Below, one piece after another: positions 1-9,134 of a stretch of 64,000 bases of DNA. The stretch's first letter is position 1; each line of letters starts with the position of its first letter. The position numbers were made by a program, and so were the translations under genes. The stretch is from Niveibacterium microcysteis (GTDB lineage Bacteria > Pseudomonadota > Gammaproteobacteria > Burkholderiales > Rhodocyclaceae). The DNA is taken from NCBI RefSeq assembly GCF_017161445.1, contig NZ_CP071060.1, forward strand, positions 1,364,001-1,428,000, written 5' to 3'. Under the pieces are notes generated by a model. It ran no database searches and was not told the DNA's origin. It saw only the letters and a list, made by a program, of their open reading frames with translations.

Positions 1-928
1 TCGGCTCGGGAGCCGTGCGTGAAACCGGGTCAACGTGCGTCATCAGGTAGAGCACGGGGTGATTTGCCATAACCCGGAGCTTCGCCTGACGGGCGATGTC
101 GTGGCCTTGAGCAACGGTGAGGCTGCCATCGATCTCAAGGTGAACGTCCGCAAGAATCATGTCGCCGGTCTTGCGCGTTTTGAGTTCGTGCATGCCGAGC
201 ACGCCGGGTGTGGCGAGGATGTCCGCGGCGATCCCGGCCACTTGTTCTTCCGTTGCGGCCCGATCGGTCAGATCGTGCAGCGCGTCCCATCCGAACTCCC
301 AGCCCATGCGAGCGACCATGAAGCCGACAATCAGGGCGGCGATCGGGTCGAGCAGGCCAAAGCCCATCAGGTTGCCGCCAATCCCGATCGCGACGACGAG
401 CGATGACGCGGCGTCGGAGCGTGCGTGCCAGGCGTTCGCGACCAGCATGCTCGAACGCACCTTCTCTGCAACATGAAGCATGTAGCGGAAGAGCACCTCC
501 TTGACGACGAGTGCGCCGAGTGCGACCCACAGGGCGACGATGTGTACTTTGGGAATGCTCTCCGGCGCTTCCAGCTTGTGCACTGCTGAGCCGATCATTC
601 CCAGCCCGACTGCGAGCAGCAGCGCACCCAGCACCAGCGAGGCGGCGTTTTCGTAACGCTGATGGCCATAGTGGTGGTCGTCATCTGGTGCCTTCTGACT
701 GTGATGAACAGCCAGCAACACGACGAAGTCGGCAACGAGATCGGATAGCGAGTGCACCCCATCGGCGATCAGGCCCTGCGATCCCGAGATCAGACCCGCA
801 GCCACTTGCGAGATTGTCAGACCAATATTTACGGCGACGCTGACCCAGGTGCTGCGTTTGGTGGCGGCCTCGCGTTCGGGTTTTGCGTCCTCGTTGTCGA
901 GTTCGTGCAGGTCGTGCAGATTGTTCAT
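1..928 (-). CDS. Cation diffusion facilitator (CDF) efflux transporter, 3' end cut by window edge
   Basis: A continuous minus-strand frame begins with ATG at 928 and runs off the left edge, giving about 309 residues. CDF proteins export divalent metals (Zn, Fe, Cd, Co or Mn) from the cytoplasm in exchange for protons. The protein begins MNNLHDLHEL. The metal-binding residues of the family are visible: D-G-V-H-S-L-S-D in the second membrane segment and H-A-R-S-D (HxxxD) in the fifth. The C-terminal part, with ATPGVLGMHELKTRK and DVHLEIDG, matches the cytoplasmic ferredoxin-like dimerisation domain. The usual family length is about 290-320, so little is missing. Metal specificity cannot be read from the sequence. 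Confidence 0.9.
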   Translation of the reverse strand, partial: MNNLHDLHELDNEDAKPEREAATKRSTWVSVAVNIGLTISQVAAGLISGSQGLIADGVHSLSDLVADFVVLLAVHHSQKAPDDDHHYGHQRYENAASLVLGALLLAVGLGMIGSAVHKLEAPESIPKVHIVALWVALGALVVKEVLFRYMLHVAEKVRSSMLVANAWHARSDAASSLVVAIGIGGNLMGFGLLDPIAALIVGFMVARMGWEFGWDALHDLTDRAATEEQVAGIAADILATPGVLGMHELKTRKTGDMILADVHLEIDGSLTVAQGHDIARQAKLRVMANHPVLYLMTHVDPVSRTAPEP

Positions 929-1176
929 GGTATGCGTGTGTGCAGAGGGGAGTCGGGAAGTTTGATCCCGTGTCGGGACGGAACGCTTGATGCGCGTCGA
1001 GTGCAGCGCTGTTCAGAATGAATTCCCTGCGCCGAGCGAGCTTGACACTGATTGGGAGGGGGCGCGATCGCTTGTGCCGCGCATGCCACTGCGAGGCTAC
1101 GTTGTTCTCTCGGCGTGCGGTTGTCGTGCAGAGCGAGACGTGCGCACTGCGTACGTCGCTTACGTCGGGGTGGAGG

Positions 1177-1203
1177 CTATCGGGGCGATTTACGCCCCGA
1201 TAG
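1177..1203 (-). terminator. Perfect hairpin after ccmI (terminator-like)
   Basis: CTATCGGGGCG, loop ATTTA, CGCCCCGATAG: an 11-bp perfect stem placed 8 nt downstream of the ccmI stop codon. No T-run follows on the minus strand. It may mark the 3' end of the ccm transcript or act as an RNA-stabilising structure. Confidence 0.55.
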
Positions 1204-1210
1204 CGGGCGA

Positions 1211-2449
1211 TCAGGGCCGGCGCTGATCGATTTGAAGGGCGAGGGCCGATACGCTGGCGTCTGCCACGTTGGCAGTGCCGTAGAGATCGCCTGAGGCGGC
1301 CTGTGCGACGCCCGATGCCGAGATGCGCGCTTCGATTTCGAGCTTGGCTACGCTCGAGAGCGGACGCTGGGCATTGAGCGAGGCGCTGTCGTCCAGCGTG
1401 ATGGTTGCCGGCAGCGTGTCGGCGCTGCGGCGGACGACCGCCAGGGGCATGCGTTCGCCAGGGGCGCGGGCGATCACGAACAGTGTTTTGCCGCTGGCTT
1501 CCGCCTTCATGGCAGGCGCGATGCCGATCGCGAGCGCCAGCGAGCGCTGACTGGCGGCCGGCGCCTGTTCGGGGGCCTTTGCGGTGGGTTCGGCGGCGGC
1601 TGGCGCTGTGGGCGCGGCACCGCCCATCTGACCCTTGACCTGTGCGATTGCATCCTTCAGGAAGCGGGCGTCCTCGGATTCCGGCGCAACCTGAGGCAGC
1701 GCGCGCTCGAAGTAGCCAACCGCCGCAGCGTAGTCGTGACGACCGGCAGCGCCGGAGCCGGCCAGCATCAGGGCAAGCTGGTTGTTCGGATCGACCTGAA
1801 GTGCTTGCTTGACCAGTGCTTCAGGCTTGCCTTCCAGCTTGCCGCCGGCGTTCATGGCGAGCACATCGGCGTATTCGGCGAGCCAGTCGGCGTTTTGCTC
1901 CAGCGCAGGGCCGATGCGCTCAAAGGCAGCGGCGGCATCGGCGAAACGGTTCATGACCTTGTACGAGCGACCCAGCATCGCCCAGCCGGTGGGGTTGTCC
2001 GGGTTGGCTTCGAGCTTTGCGGCGAGGCTCTCGACCATCTTGTTGATGTCGGGCATGCCGTTCGGCGCTGCGGCTGCATGCGGGTTGCCGGTGACGGCCG
2101 CCGGTGTGCCGAGTTGCAGGTACAACACCACGGCCAGCAACGGCAGCATCAGGGCAACCGGGCCCAAGGTCAGCCAAGGGCGGCTGGCGCGCTGCACCGG
2201 CGCGGCAGTGTCGCCTTCTTCGAGCAGGCGGCGGTGAATGTCTTCGCGTGCTGCGTCGAATTCGGCGGCGGTGAGGGCGCCACGATCGCGCTCGCGCTCA
2301 AGGGTGGCGATCTCGTCGCGCAGGATGCGGGCGTTGAGGCGCGCCATGCTGACTTCGTCGTGCTGCTTGCGGCTGAAAATGAACGGGCGCGCAATCAGTG
2401 CGAGGGCGAAGAGGGCGATCAGGGCTGCGGCGATGATGAAGGTGGTCAT
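1211..2449 (-). CDS. ccmI: Cytochrome c maturation protein CcmI
   Basis: This 412-residue protein is the apocytochrome c chaperone of system I, presenting the apoprotein to the CcmF/CcmH ligation machinery. The N-terminus has a membrane segment (about 1-22), then a cytoplasmic loop with the LRDEIATLERERDRG-type coiled region, and a second membrane segment at about 93-112. A periplasmic TPR region follows (NPDNPTGWAMLGRSY, then ALVKQALQVDPNNQLALMLAG). The C-terminal domain after a proline/alanine-rich linker (about 285-305) fits the extended CcmI form. It is the last gene of the ccm operon and overlaps ccmH by 4 nt (ATGA). Confidence 0.93.
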   Translation of the reverse strand: MTTFIIAAALIALFALALIARPFIFSRKQHDEVSMARLNARILRDEIATLERERDRGALTAAEFDAAREDIHRRLLEEGDTAAPVQRASRPWLTLGPVALMLPLLAVVLYLQLGTPAAVTGNPHAAAAPNGMPDINKMVESLAAKLEANPDNPTGWAMLGRSYKVMNRFADAAAAFERIGPALEQNADWLAEYADVLAMNAGGKLEGKPEALVKQALQVDPNNQLALMLAGSGAAGRHDYAAAVGYFERALPQVAPESEDARFLKDAIAQVKGQMGGAAPTAPAAAEPTAKAPEQAPAASQRSLALAIGIAPAMKAEASGKTLFVIARAPGERMPLAVVRRSADTLPATITLDDSASLNAQRPLSSVAKLEIEARISASGVAQAASGDLYGTANVADASVSALALQIDQRRP

Positions 2450-2919
2450 TGAGAGACGTTCCGTTTGTCGGCGTCGGCAAGCAGCGCGGCGACGCGGCGG
2501 CGTTCCGCTTCGTCGAGGGGGGCGTCGGTTTGGGCGTTACGTTGCCGCAAGTGCATCAACAGGCCGGCAATGCCGCCCAAGAGCAGCACGAAAGGGCCGC
2601 CCCACAGGAGCACGGTGGTGGCTTTTAGCGGTGGGCGATAGCGCACGAAATCGCCGTAACGTGCGACGAGAAAATCCATGATCTCAGTGTCGGACTTGCC
2701 GGCACGGATCATGGTGCGGATTTCGCGGCGCAAATCTTCGGCCAGCTCGGCATGCGAGCCGGCGAGCGATTCGTTCTGGCAGACGAGGCAGCGCAGCTCT
2801 TCGCTGATTGCGATCATGCGCTGTTCGACCACCGGGTCTTCCGCGAGCGGGCGTGCTTCGCCGGCGAGCACGCTGCCAGTGAGGCAGAGTGCTGCGCACA
2901 TCAGGGTCAGGCGCTTCAT
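2446..2919 (-). CDS. ccmH: Cytochrome c maturation protein CcmH (CcmH/CycL family)
   Basis: This 157-residue membrane-anchored periplasmic thiol oxidoreductase works on apocytochrome CXXCH motifs during heme ligation. The Sec signal covers residues 1-20, and the family motif LRCLVCQ is present with Cys44 and Cys47. A single membrane segment lies at about 101-123. The frame stays open far upstream, but the ATG at 2919 gives the correct signal peptide and overlaps the ccmG stop codon as ATGA. It is the short form without a TPR domain, which CcmI supplies separately. Confidence 0.93.
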   Translation of the reverse strand: MKRLTLMCAALCLTGSVLAGEARPLAEDPVVEQRMIAISEELRCLVCQNESLAGSHAELAEDLRREIRTMIRAGKSDTEIMDFLVARYGDFVRYRPPLKATTVLLWGGPFVLLLGGIAGLLMHLRQRNAQTDAPLDEAERRRVAALLADADKRNVSQ

Positions 2920-3443
2920 GTCGAGAGCTTCCGGATCAGGGGCAGGATGGTCTGGTCCAGGACTTCCTGGGTGACGGGGCCGATCTGCTTGTAGCGGATC
3001 ACGCCGTTGCGATCGATGACGTAGGTTTCGGGTACGCCATACACGCCATAGTCGATGCCGACGCGGCCATCGGCATCCATAGCGACGATCTGGTAGGGGT
3101 TGCCGAAGCTCGCGAGCCAGCGCTTCGCGTCCTCTGGCTTGTCCTTGTAGTCGAGGCCCACCAGGGGAACCGTGTTCGTGCGGGAGAACGCAACCAGTAT
3201 CGGGTGCTCGTCGCGGCAGGACACGCACCACGAAGCCCACACGTTGAGGATCCAGACCTTGCCGCGCATGTCTTCCGGGCTGAAGGTCTTGCCCTCCGTG
3301 CCGAGCTGAGGCAGGCGGAAGGCGGGGGCGGGTTTGTCGATCAAGGGCGAGGGGATGCTGTGCGGATCCTTGTTCAGACCAACGGCGAGGAAGCCCAGCA
3401 GCACCACGAACAGTGCGATCGGAATCAGCAGCACGCGTTTCAT
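2916..3443 (-). CDS. ccmG: Thiol:disulfide interchange protein CcmG/DsbE
   Basis: This 175-residue periplasmic thioredoxin-like protein is tethered by an N-terminal membrane segment (about 3-22). It reduces the apocytochrome or CcmH disulfide before heme attachment. The active site is W-C-V-S-C with Cys73 and Cys76. The acidic and cis-proline features of the family appear in YGVPETYVIDRNG. It sits between ccmF and ccmH and overlaps each by 4 nt, in the usual ccm gene order. Confidence 0.95.
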   Translation of the reverse strand: MKRVLLIPIALFVVLLGFLAVGLNKDPHSIPSPLIDKPAPAFRLPQLGTEGKTFSPEDMRGKVWILNVWASWCVSCRDEHPILVAFSRTNTVPLVGLDYKDKPEDAKRWLASFGNPYQIVAMDADGRVGIDYGVYGVPETYVIDRNGVIRYKQIGPVTQEVLDQTILPLIRKLST

Positions 3444-5377
3444 GCGCGGGCTCCTTCAGCAGCCAGCGCCTCGCGTTTGCGCAGGCGGTATCGACGATCG
3501 CTGGCGGCCAGAATGCCGCCCAGCGCCATCAGCAGTGCACCGCCCCAGATCCAGTCCACCAGCGGCTTGTAGTAGACCCGCACCGCCCAGGCTCCGCCGT
3601 CGAGCGGCTCGCCGAGCGAGACGTAAAGATCGCGGAACAGGCCGGTGTCGATCGCGGTTTCCGTCATCGGCATGCCGGAAGTGCTGTACTGACGCTTCTC
3701 CGGCCGCAGCGTGCGGATGAACTTGCCATCGCGCGACAGCTCGACTTCGCCGACCATCGCGACGAAGTTGGGGCCCTGTCGTTCGCTGACGCCGATCAGC
3801 TTGAAGCTGTGGCCGCCGACGACGGTGGTGTCGCCCGGCGCCATGCGCACATCGCGCTCGGCTTCATAGTGCTTCACGAATGCGACGCCGAGAATGCTGA
3901 TCGCCAGGCCGAAGTGCGCGATCTGCATGCCCCAGTAGGCCGCTGGCGGGCGACCGGTGCGCAGGCGTTCGCGCAGTTGCAGCAGCATCGATGCGGCCAG
4001 CCACAGCGCGCAGAAGCTTCCGATTGCAGCACCGAGGGTCCATTTACCGGCCAGCATCGGCAGCGCAATCGCGCCTGCCACGCCGAACAGTGCGGGGTTA
4101 CGCAGATGTGGCAGCAGATCTTTCAGCGCTGATTCTTTCCAGCGCAGCAGGGGCCCGACCGCGGCAAGCAGGAAGATCGGCAGTACCACCGGCACGAAGA
4201 CCGAGTTGAAGTAGGGCGGGCCCACCGAGAGCTTGCCCAGGCCAAGCGCGTCGATCGCGAGCGGGTAGAGCGTACCCAGCAACACGCACGCGGCAGCAAC
4301 GACCAGCAATACGTTGTTGCACAAGAGGAGGGTTTCGCGTGACAGCAGCGCGAAGCGGCCGCCGAGGCCACTCTTCGGCGCACGTACGGCAAAGAGCGTG
4401 AGCGAAGCGCCGATCACCAGTGCCAGCAGGATCAGGATCATGATGCCGCGGCGCGGGTCGGTCGCGAAGGCATGTACGGAAGTCAGCACGCCGGAACGGA
4501 CCAGGAAGGTGCCGAGCAGCGACAGCGAGAACGCGCTGATCGCCAACAACACTGTCCAGTTGCGGAAGCTGCCACGCTTTTCGGTCACAGCCAGCGAGTG
4601 GATCAGCGCGGTGCCGACCAGCCAGGGCATGAAGGACGCGTTTTCGACCGGGTCCCAGAACCACCAGCCGCCCCAGCCCAGTTCGTAGTACGCCCAGTAC
4701 GAACCGAGCGCAATGCCGAGCGTCAGCGAGACCCAGGCAGCCAGCGTCCAGGGGCGTGACCAGCGCGCCCATGCGGCATCCAGGCGGCCGGCGAGCAATG
4801 CGGCAAGGGCGAAGGCGAAGGCCACGGAGAAGCCGACGTAGCCCATGTAGAGCATCGGCGGGTGCACGACAAGGCCCGGATCCTGCAGCAGCGGATTGAG
4901 GTCGCGTCCGTCCGGTGCGGCCGGAATCAGGCGATCGAACGGGTTCGAGGTGACCAGCACGAAGACCAGGAATCCGGCGGCGACGAGCCCCAGCACGCCG
5001 ATCACCCGCGCCACCATGTCATCGGGCAGGCTGCGCGAAAACAGTGACACGGCGAGCGTCCAGCCCGACAGCATCAGCAGCCAGAGCAGGAAGGAGCCCT
5101 CATGGCCGCCCCACACTGCGGCGAACTTGTAGATCGACGGCAGTTGCGAGTTCGAGTGTTCGGCGACGTAGCGCACCGAGAAGTCGTCATTGACGAAGGC
5201 GATCGCGAGGCACACGAAGCTGGTCGCGAGCATCAGGAACAGCGCCTGCGACAGCGGCCGCGCCAGGGCGACCCAGGTGCGGTCGCCGCGATGAGCGCCG
5301 ATAAGAGGAAGTGATCCCTGCAGGATCGCGACCAGAAACGCCAGGATCAGCGCGAAGTGTCCGAGTTCGGGGGTCAT
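3440..5377 (-). CDS. ccmF: Heme lyase CcmF
   Basis: This 645-residue polytopic membrane protein is the core of the system I cytochrome c synthetase, joining heme delivered by CcmE to apocytochrome. The tryptophan-rich WWD motif reads [12 protein letters not shown] with the Asp at residue 242. Surrounding segments such as [12 protein letters not shown] and [11 protein letters not shown] are characteristic of the family. A large periplasmic domain precedes the last membrane segment. Length matches the family (about 640-660). It overlaps ccmE and ccmG by 4 nt each. Confidence 0.97.
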   Translation of the reverse strand: MTPELGHFALILAFLVAILQGSLPLIGAHRGDRTWVALARPLSQALFLMLATSFVCLAIAFVNDDFSVRYVAEHSNSQLPSIYKFAAVWGGHEGSFLLWLLMLSGWTLAVSLFSRSLPDDMVARVIGVLGLVAAGFLVFVLVTSNPFDRLIPAAPDGRDLNPLLQDPGLVVHPPMLYMGYVGFSVAFAFALAALLAGRLDAAWARWSRPWTLAAWVSLTLGIALGSYWAYYELGWGGWWFWDPVENASFMPWLVGTALIHSLAVTEKRGSFRNWTVLLAISAFSLSLLGTFLVRSGVLTSVHAFATDPRRGIMILILLALVIGASLTLFAVRAPKSGLGGRFALLSRETLLLCNNVLLVVAAACVLLGTLYPLAIDALGLGKLSVGPPYFNSVFVPVVLPIFLLAAVGPLLRWKESALKDLLPHLRNPALFGVAGAIALPMLAGKWTLGAAIGSFCALWLAASMLLQLRERLRTGRPPAAYWGMQIAHFGLAISILGVAFVKHYEAERDVRMAPGDTTVVGGHSFKLIGVSERQGPNFVAMVGEVELSRDGKFIRTLRPEKRQYSTSGMPMTETAIDTGLFRDLYVSLGEPLDGGAWAVRVYYKPLVDWIWGGALLMALGGILAASDRRYRLRKREALAAEGARA

Positions 5378-5814
5378 TGTTTGAGCGTGACTCCGGCTTT
5401 GTGGGCTTGCTCCACCGCGTGCTTGGCTTCCGGCGGCATGTAGTTTTCGTCGTGCTTTGCGAGCACTTCCGTGGCGGTGAATTCGCCGCTCGGCGTGAGT
5501 TTGCCCTGCGCGACAACGCCTTTCCCTTCGCGGAAAAGGTCCGGCAGGATGCCGGTGTAGGCCACCGGAATGTCCTTCGCGGTATCGGTGACGACGAAAC
5601 GTGCGGTCAATCCATCACGCTTGAGGCTGCCCGGCTTCACCAGGCCGCCTACGCGGAAGGCGGCGCCCTGAGGTGCCTTGCCCTCGGCCACCTCGGTGGG
5701 GGTGACGAAGAGCGCGATGTTGCTGTTGAGCGCGTTGAGGATCAACCCGGTCGCGACGCCGAGCGAGGCGAGCGCACCCAGAATGATCGCAAGGCGTTTG
5801 TGGCGGGCTTTCAT
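5374..5814 (-). CDS. ccmE: Heme chaperone CcmE
   Basis: This 146-residue periplasmic heme chaperone binds heme covalently through a histidine and passes it to CcmF. One N-terminal membrane anchor (about 8-28) is followed by the OB-fold domain ([26 protein letters not shown]). The heme-binding motif HDENYMP is present with His121 and Tyr125, the HxxxY form typical of proteobacteria. It overlaps ccmD and ccmF by 4 nt. Confidence 0.96.
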   Translation of the reverse strand: MKARHKRLAIILGALASLGVATGLILNALNSNIALFVTPTEVAEGKAPQGAAFRVGGLVKPGSLKRDGLTARFVVTDTAKDIPVAYTGILPDLFREGKGVVAQGKLTPSGEFTATEVLAKHDENYMPPEAKHAVEQAHKAGVTLKQ

Positions 5815-6005
5815 GCGGTATTTCCTTCAGCTTCAATGGCATTGGCCCGGCTTTCGCGGCGCAGGCTCTGCAGGATGGCTTTGCGGCGCTGGCGCAGCAG
5901 CCAGAGTTCGCCGACCAGCCCTACGACGCAGGCAATGACGCTGCCCCAGACGTACAGCGCATAGCCGCCCATGGCGAAAAACTCGGCAGGTGAATTCCAG
6001 TTCAT
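5811..6005 (-). CDS. ccmD: Heme exporter protein CcmD
   Basis: This 64-residue protein with a single membrane segment (about 12-34) helps release heme-loaded CcmE from the CcmABC complex. It starts [20 protein letters not shown], which matches the CcmD pattern of an aromatic N-terminus, one helix and a basic C-terminal tail ([16 protein letters not shown]). Its position between ccmC and ccmE, with 4-nt overlaps on both sides, supports the call. Confidence 0.92.
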   Translation of the reverse strand: MNWNSPAEFFAMGGYALYVWGSVIACVVGLVGELWLLRQRRKAILQSLRRESRANAIEAEGNTA

Positions 6006-6751
6006 GCGTTCAGCTCCGGCAGTCGGACAACCCAGTCGGTGTGCCGTTCCCTTTCAAGAATGATGGCGCGCGCGCGGGTCAGCGCGACAGCGATCGAATA
6101 CATCCACGCCGCCAGCGCGACCAGCAGCATGCCCAAAAGCATGGTGTGCGCCATTGACGGGGATCGGGTTAGCGAAATCGATGAACCCTGGTGCAGGGTG
6201 TTCCACCATTGCACCGAGAAATAGATGACTGGAATGTTGACCACGCCCACCAGCGCCAGCACCGCACAGGCGCGGTCCGCACGGCGCGGGTCGTCGATTG
6301 CGGCGCGCAATGCGATGTAGCCCAGGTACAGGAAGAAAAGCAGGAGTTCCGAAGTCAGCCGCGCATCCCAAATCCACCACGTACCCCACATCGGCTTGCC
6401 CCACAGCGAGCCGGTGATCAGCGACAGCGCAGCGAAGATCGCGCCGGTCGGGGCCAGCGCGGTGGCCATGATGCCGGACAGGCGGGTGTTCAAGGACAGC
6501 CCGACCGCCGACCAGAAGGCCATTACCATGTAGATGAACATCGACATCCACGAGGCCGGCACATGCAGGAAGATGATGCGGTAGCCCTCACCCTGCTGCG
6601 CGTCGGTCGGTGCGACGAAGAAGCCCACCCACAGCCCGGCAACGCCGAACAGCACGGCGAGCGCGGTGAACCAAGGAATCAGCTTGCCCGCCAGCGGGTA
6701 GAAGGTAGCGGGGCTGGAATAACGGAACCAGTTGATAAGGCGAAAGCTCAT
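6002..6751 (-). CDS. ccmC: Heme exporter/delivery protein CcmC
   Basis: This 249-residue protein with six membrane segments loads heme onto CcmE. The WWD domain reads MWGTWWIWDARLTSE with Asp129. A candidate heme-ligand histidine lies in FLHVPASW (His63), with another in NTLHQGSS. Length and order agree with the family. It overlaps ccmB and ccmD by 4 nt. Confidence 0.96.
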   Translation of the reverse strand: MSFRLINWFRYSSPATFYPLAGKLIPWFTALAVLFGVAGLWVGFFVAPTDAQQGEGYRIIFLHVPASWMSMFIYMVMAFWSAVGLSLNTRLSGIMATALAPTGAIFAALSLITGSLWGKPMWGTWWIWDARLTSELLLFFLYLGYIALRAAIDDPRRADRACAVLALVGVVNIPVIYFSVQWWNTLHQGSSISLTRSPSMAHTMLLGMLLVALAAWMYSIAVALTRARAIILERERHTDWVVRLPELNA

Positions 6752-7413
6752 TCGAGTGCAATCCTGATGGCCGCGGTGACGGCAAGCGGCGCGAAGAATA
6801 CCGAGAGAGCCAGCATTGCTGCCAGCAAAGAAAGGTGTCCGCCAGCCTGCAGGCCGGCAATCTGCGCTTCAACGGCGCCGGCGCCGAAGATCAGCGCCGG
6901 CACATAGAGCGGCAGCACGATCAGCGACAGCAGCGCGCCGCCGCCGCGCAGGCCCAGCGTCAGCGCTGCGCCGATCGCGCCGATCATCGACAACAAGGGC
7001 GTACCGATCAGCAGGCCAAGCGTCAGCAAGCCCAGCGCATCGACCGGCAGATCGAACTGCAGCCCCAGCATCGGTGCGAGCAACACCAGCGGCAGGCCGG
7101 ACACCAGCCAGTGAGCAAGGATCTTGCCTGCCACCAGCCAACCGAGCGGCGTCGGCGATACCGCCATCTGTTCGAGCGTGCCGTCGGCGAAGTCGTCGGC
7201 GAACAGGCGGTTGAGCCCGAGCAGCGTCGAGAGCAGCGCCGCGACCCACAGCACGCCGGGGCCGATCTTGCGCAGCAGGTTTGGGTCGGGCCCGATGCCG
7301 AGCGGGAAGAGGCTCACGACAATGACGAAGAAGAACAGCGCGGTCAGCGCTTCGCTCTTGCGCCGCAGCGCCAACAGCAGATCGCGACGGATGACAGCGA
7401 GCAGCGCGTTCAT
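6748..7413 (-). CDS. ccmB: Heme exporter ABC permease CcmB
   Basis: This 221-residue membrane subunit of the CcmAB ABC complex uses ATP to release holo-CcmE from CcmC. About six hydrophobic segments are seen. The N-terminal stretch VIRRDLLLALRRKSEAL and the DGTLEQMAVSPTPL segment are typical of CcmB. It overlaps ccmA and ccmC by 4 nt. Confidence 0.95.
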   Translation of the reverse strand: MNALLAVIRRDLLLALRRKSEALTALFFFVIVVSLFPLGIGPDPNLLRKIGPGVLWVAALLSTLLGLNRLFADDFADGTLEQMAVSPTPLGWLVAGKILAHWLVSGLPLVLLAPMLGLQFDLPVDALGLLTLGLLIGTPLLSMIGAIGAALTLGLRGGGALLSLIVLPLYVPALIFGAGAVEAQIAGLQAGGHLSLLAAMLALSVFFAPLAVTAAIRIALE

Positions 7414-8045
7414 GCCACGCCCTCCAGCATCAGCTCGCGCCCGCCGGGCAGTGGAATCGTTTGGTGACTGGTGAGGATCGCGATGCCGCCGCGCCCAACG
7501 TGGTCGGCGAGCACTTCGCCGAGCAGATCCACCGCACGGGTGTCGAGCGCGGCAAGCGGCTCGTCAAGAATCCACAGGCTCGCCTTGCGCGTCAGCAGTC
7601 GGCTGAGCAGCACACGCCGGCGCTGGCCCTGGGAGAGAAACTTCACCGGCAGTTCCTCACGGCCCTTTAACCCAAAACGGCGCAGGGCGACTAGCGCGGT
7701 CGCCTCATCCAGCGCATGGCCGTCCAACGCGGCGGCGAGGCACAGGTTCTCAAGCGGCGTCAGGTCTTCCTTCAAGGCGGAGTGGTGGCCAAGGAACAGC
7801 AAGGCCTCGCGATAGGCGTCGCCGGCTTCGCGGATGTCCTCATCGTTCCAGCGTACACTGCCGGCCGCCGGGTGGGCCAAGCCGGCGAGCTGCCGCAGCA
7901 TGCTCGTCTTGCCGGCGCCATTGCTGCCGCGCAGATACATCCACTCGCCCGCGGTGAGCGTGAAATGGATGTGCTCGAACAAGGTCCGGTGACCCCGTAC
8001 GCACGCCAGATCGTGTGCCGACAAACTGCTTGCAGGCTGCGTCAC
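7410..8045 (-). CDS. ccmA: Cytochrome c biogenesis ATP-binding protein CcmA
   Basis: This 211-residue ABC ATPase is the partner of CcmB. Walker A is GSNGAGKTS, the signature is LSQGQRRRV, Walker B is LWILDEP, and the H-loop lies in LTSHQ. The frame is open to 8264, but the product would then carry an unrelated 73-residue Pro/Arg-rich extension. I place the start at the GTG at 8045, which has GGAG eight bases upstream and gives the normal family length. It is the first gene of the ccm operon. Confidence 0.92.
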   Translation of the reverse strand: MTQPASSLSAHDLACVRGHRTLFEHIHFTLTAGEWMYLRGSNGAGKTSMLRQLAGLAHPAAGSVRWNDEDIREAGDAYREALLFLGHHSALKEDLTPLENLCLAAALDGHALDEATALVALRRFGLKGREELPVKFLSQGQRRRVLLSRLLTRKASLWILDEPLAALDTRAVDLLGEVLADHVGRGGIAILTSHQTIPLPGGRELMLEGVA

Positions 8046-8378
8046 TCTCCGAACTCCGTGTTGCGACAGCGGATTGGCATGGCGGGTGTTCTGGACGGCT
8101 TTACCGGGGCGTCGTTGCAGTTGCGAAGAGTCTTGAGTGCCAACAAAGCAGATTCCAGATGGTTTGGCGGCCGATGGCCGGGTTGGTCCGCGGCCCGGGC
8201 TGCGCCCCGGCACTGCTCGGGTGGCTGATTCCAACGAAGGCGATTTTGCGGACAGGGGCGGCACTCAGGCCGACCCGTGTCCTGATTTCACCACAAAGTG
8301 GCGGTTTTTTCCTTGTGCGATCTGCAGGCGCCGTGTTTTACCGATCTCGCATGCGGGCGGCGGCGCGTCGAGTGGGTT
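8046..8378. other. Intergenic region upstream of ccmA
   Basis: No convincing gene lies in these 333 bases between ccmA and the DUF2845-like gene, both on the minus strand. The ccm promoter should be here, but I could not identify -35/-10 boxes with confidence. A short CCAC-AAA-GTGG hairpin at 8291-8301 followed by six Ts (8305-8310) is oriented for plus-strand transcription, where no gene precedes it. Confidence 0.4.
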
Positions 8379-8729
8379 TCAGTTGCTTCGGTCGCCGTAG
8401 AGCACCGATTTCAGCTCGTTCTGCTCAAAGCGGAGCACTGTCAGGAAGGTGCCGGGTCCGGCGTCGTAGGTCCAGTCCTCCACTTGGTCGCATACGGTGA
8501 CGAGTACCGGCTCGGTTTCGACGCCGTCGGCAAGCCGCGTGTAGCTTCGCTTTCGCTTGCACAGGTAGTCCTTGCGGGCGGGTTCGCCGCATTTCTGGAT
8601 GACGGTCGTCTTCGTGTCGCCTGGGCTGACCAGGTTGTTGCCGCAACGCAAAGCTTCCGCGCCGACCGGAAGGCTCGCGGCGACGAGGACGCTGGCGAGG
8701 CAGAGCTGAAGCAGGTGCGGAGCGGGCAA
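8379..8729 (-). CDS. Exported DUF2845-like protein
   Basis: A 116-residue protein with a Sec signal (about 1-25, ending ASLPVGAEA) followed by LRCGNNLVSPGDTKTTVIQKCGEP. This is the pattern of DUF2845 proteins: a small periplasmic domain with conserved cysteines and a G-D-x-K/T-x-x-V-x-x-K-C-G-E-P stretch. Five cysteines follow the signal region (CGN, KCGE, LCKRK, VCDQ and the signal-proximal one). The start is TTG at 8729, supported by AAGAAGG eight bases upstream. Function is unknown. Confidence 0.75.
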   Translation of the reverse strand: MPAPHLLQLCLASVLVAASLPVGAEALRCGNNLVSPGDTKTTVIQKCGEPARKDYLCKRKRSYTRLADGVETEPVLVTVCDQVEDWTYDAGPGTFLTVLRFEQNELKSVLYGDRSN

Positions 8730-9134
8730 GGTCTGATCCTTCTTGAATGGCTGCGTGGGGGGCTGGCGCGATGCCGGCCCTCGGGCGATGCCGGCAGGTG
8801 GCTGAAAACAGTGGTGGCTGACCAGGCAACGCGCATCACGCCGTCCACGATGACGTCGACACGTGGAGTGGCGACGTTACGCAACACATTTCTGTCTGGG
8901 GTTCGGCGAACGGCGGCCTGATGAGGCGAGCTTTGATTCGTCGTAGGCAATGGTCGCCAGTCTTGTCGCGCTCCGCTCAAGGGGCCTGACGCTCCGGCCG
9001 ATATGTGCTTGCCTTGTCGGCGATTCTGATGACAGGGTTGGATGCCCTGTTGTTAAATTGAACGAAAAATACAAATTTGGCGATTTGCGCCTGAACCCGA
9101 GCACGCTTTGCCGTGCGAACAGGAGCCTCGATAA
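8730..9134. other. Divergent intergenic region with AT-rich island
   Basis: These 405 bases separate the DUF2845-like gene (minus) from the PPC-like gene (plus). No gene is convincing. CGATGCCGGC occurs twice near 8770-8792. The only AT-rich stretch is about 9046-9080, just upstream of the plus-strand gene, and is the best place for its promoter. Confidence 0.5.
9050..9084 (+). promoter_or_regulatory. Candidate promoter of the PPC/caspase cluster
   Basis: The AT-rich segment holds TTGTTA (9050-9055), and separately GAAC (9060-9063) followed by 17 bases and CGAT (9081-9084). The latter resembles ECF-type promoters, which often have a GAAC -35 element and a CG-containing -10. This is a guess from base composition and motif shape only. 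It lies 50-85 bases before the ATG at 9135. Confidence 0.3.

Noticed and set aside
8291..8310. CCAC-AAA-GTGG plus T6 as a terminator
   Set aside because: The stem is only 4 bp and the orientation is plus strand, where no gene precedes it.
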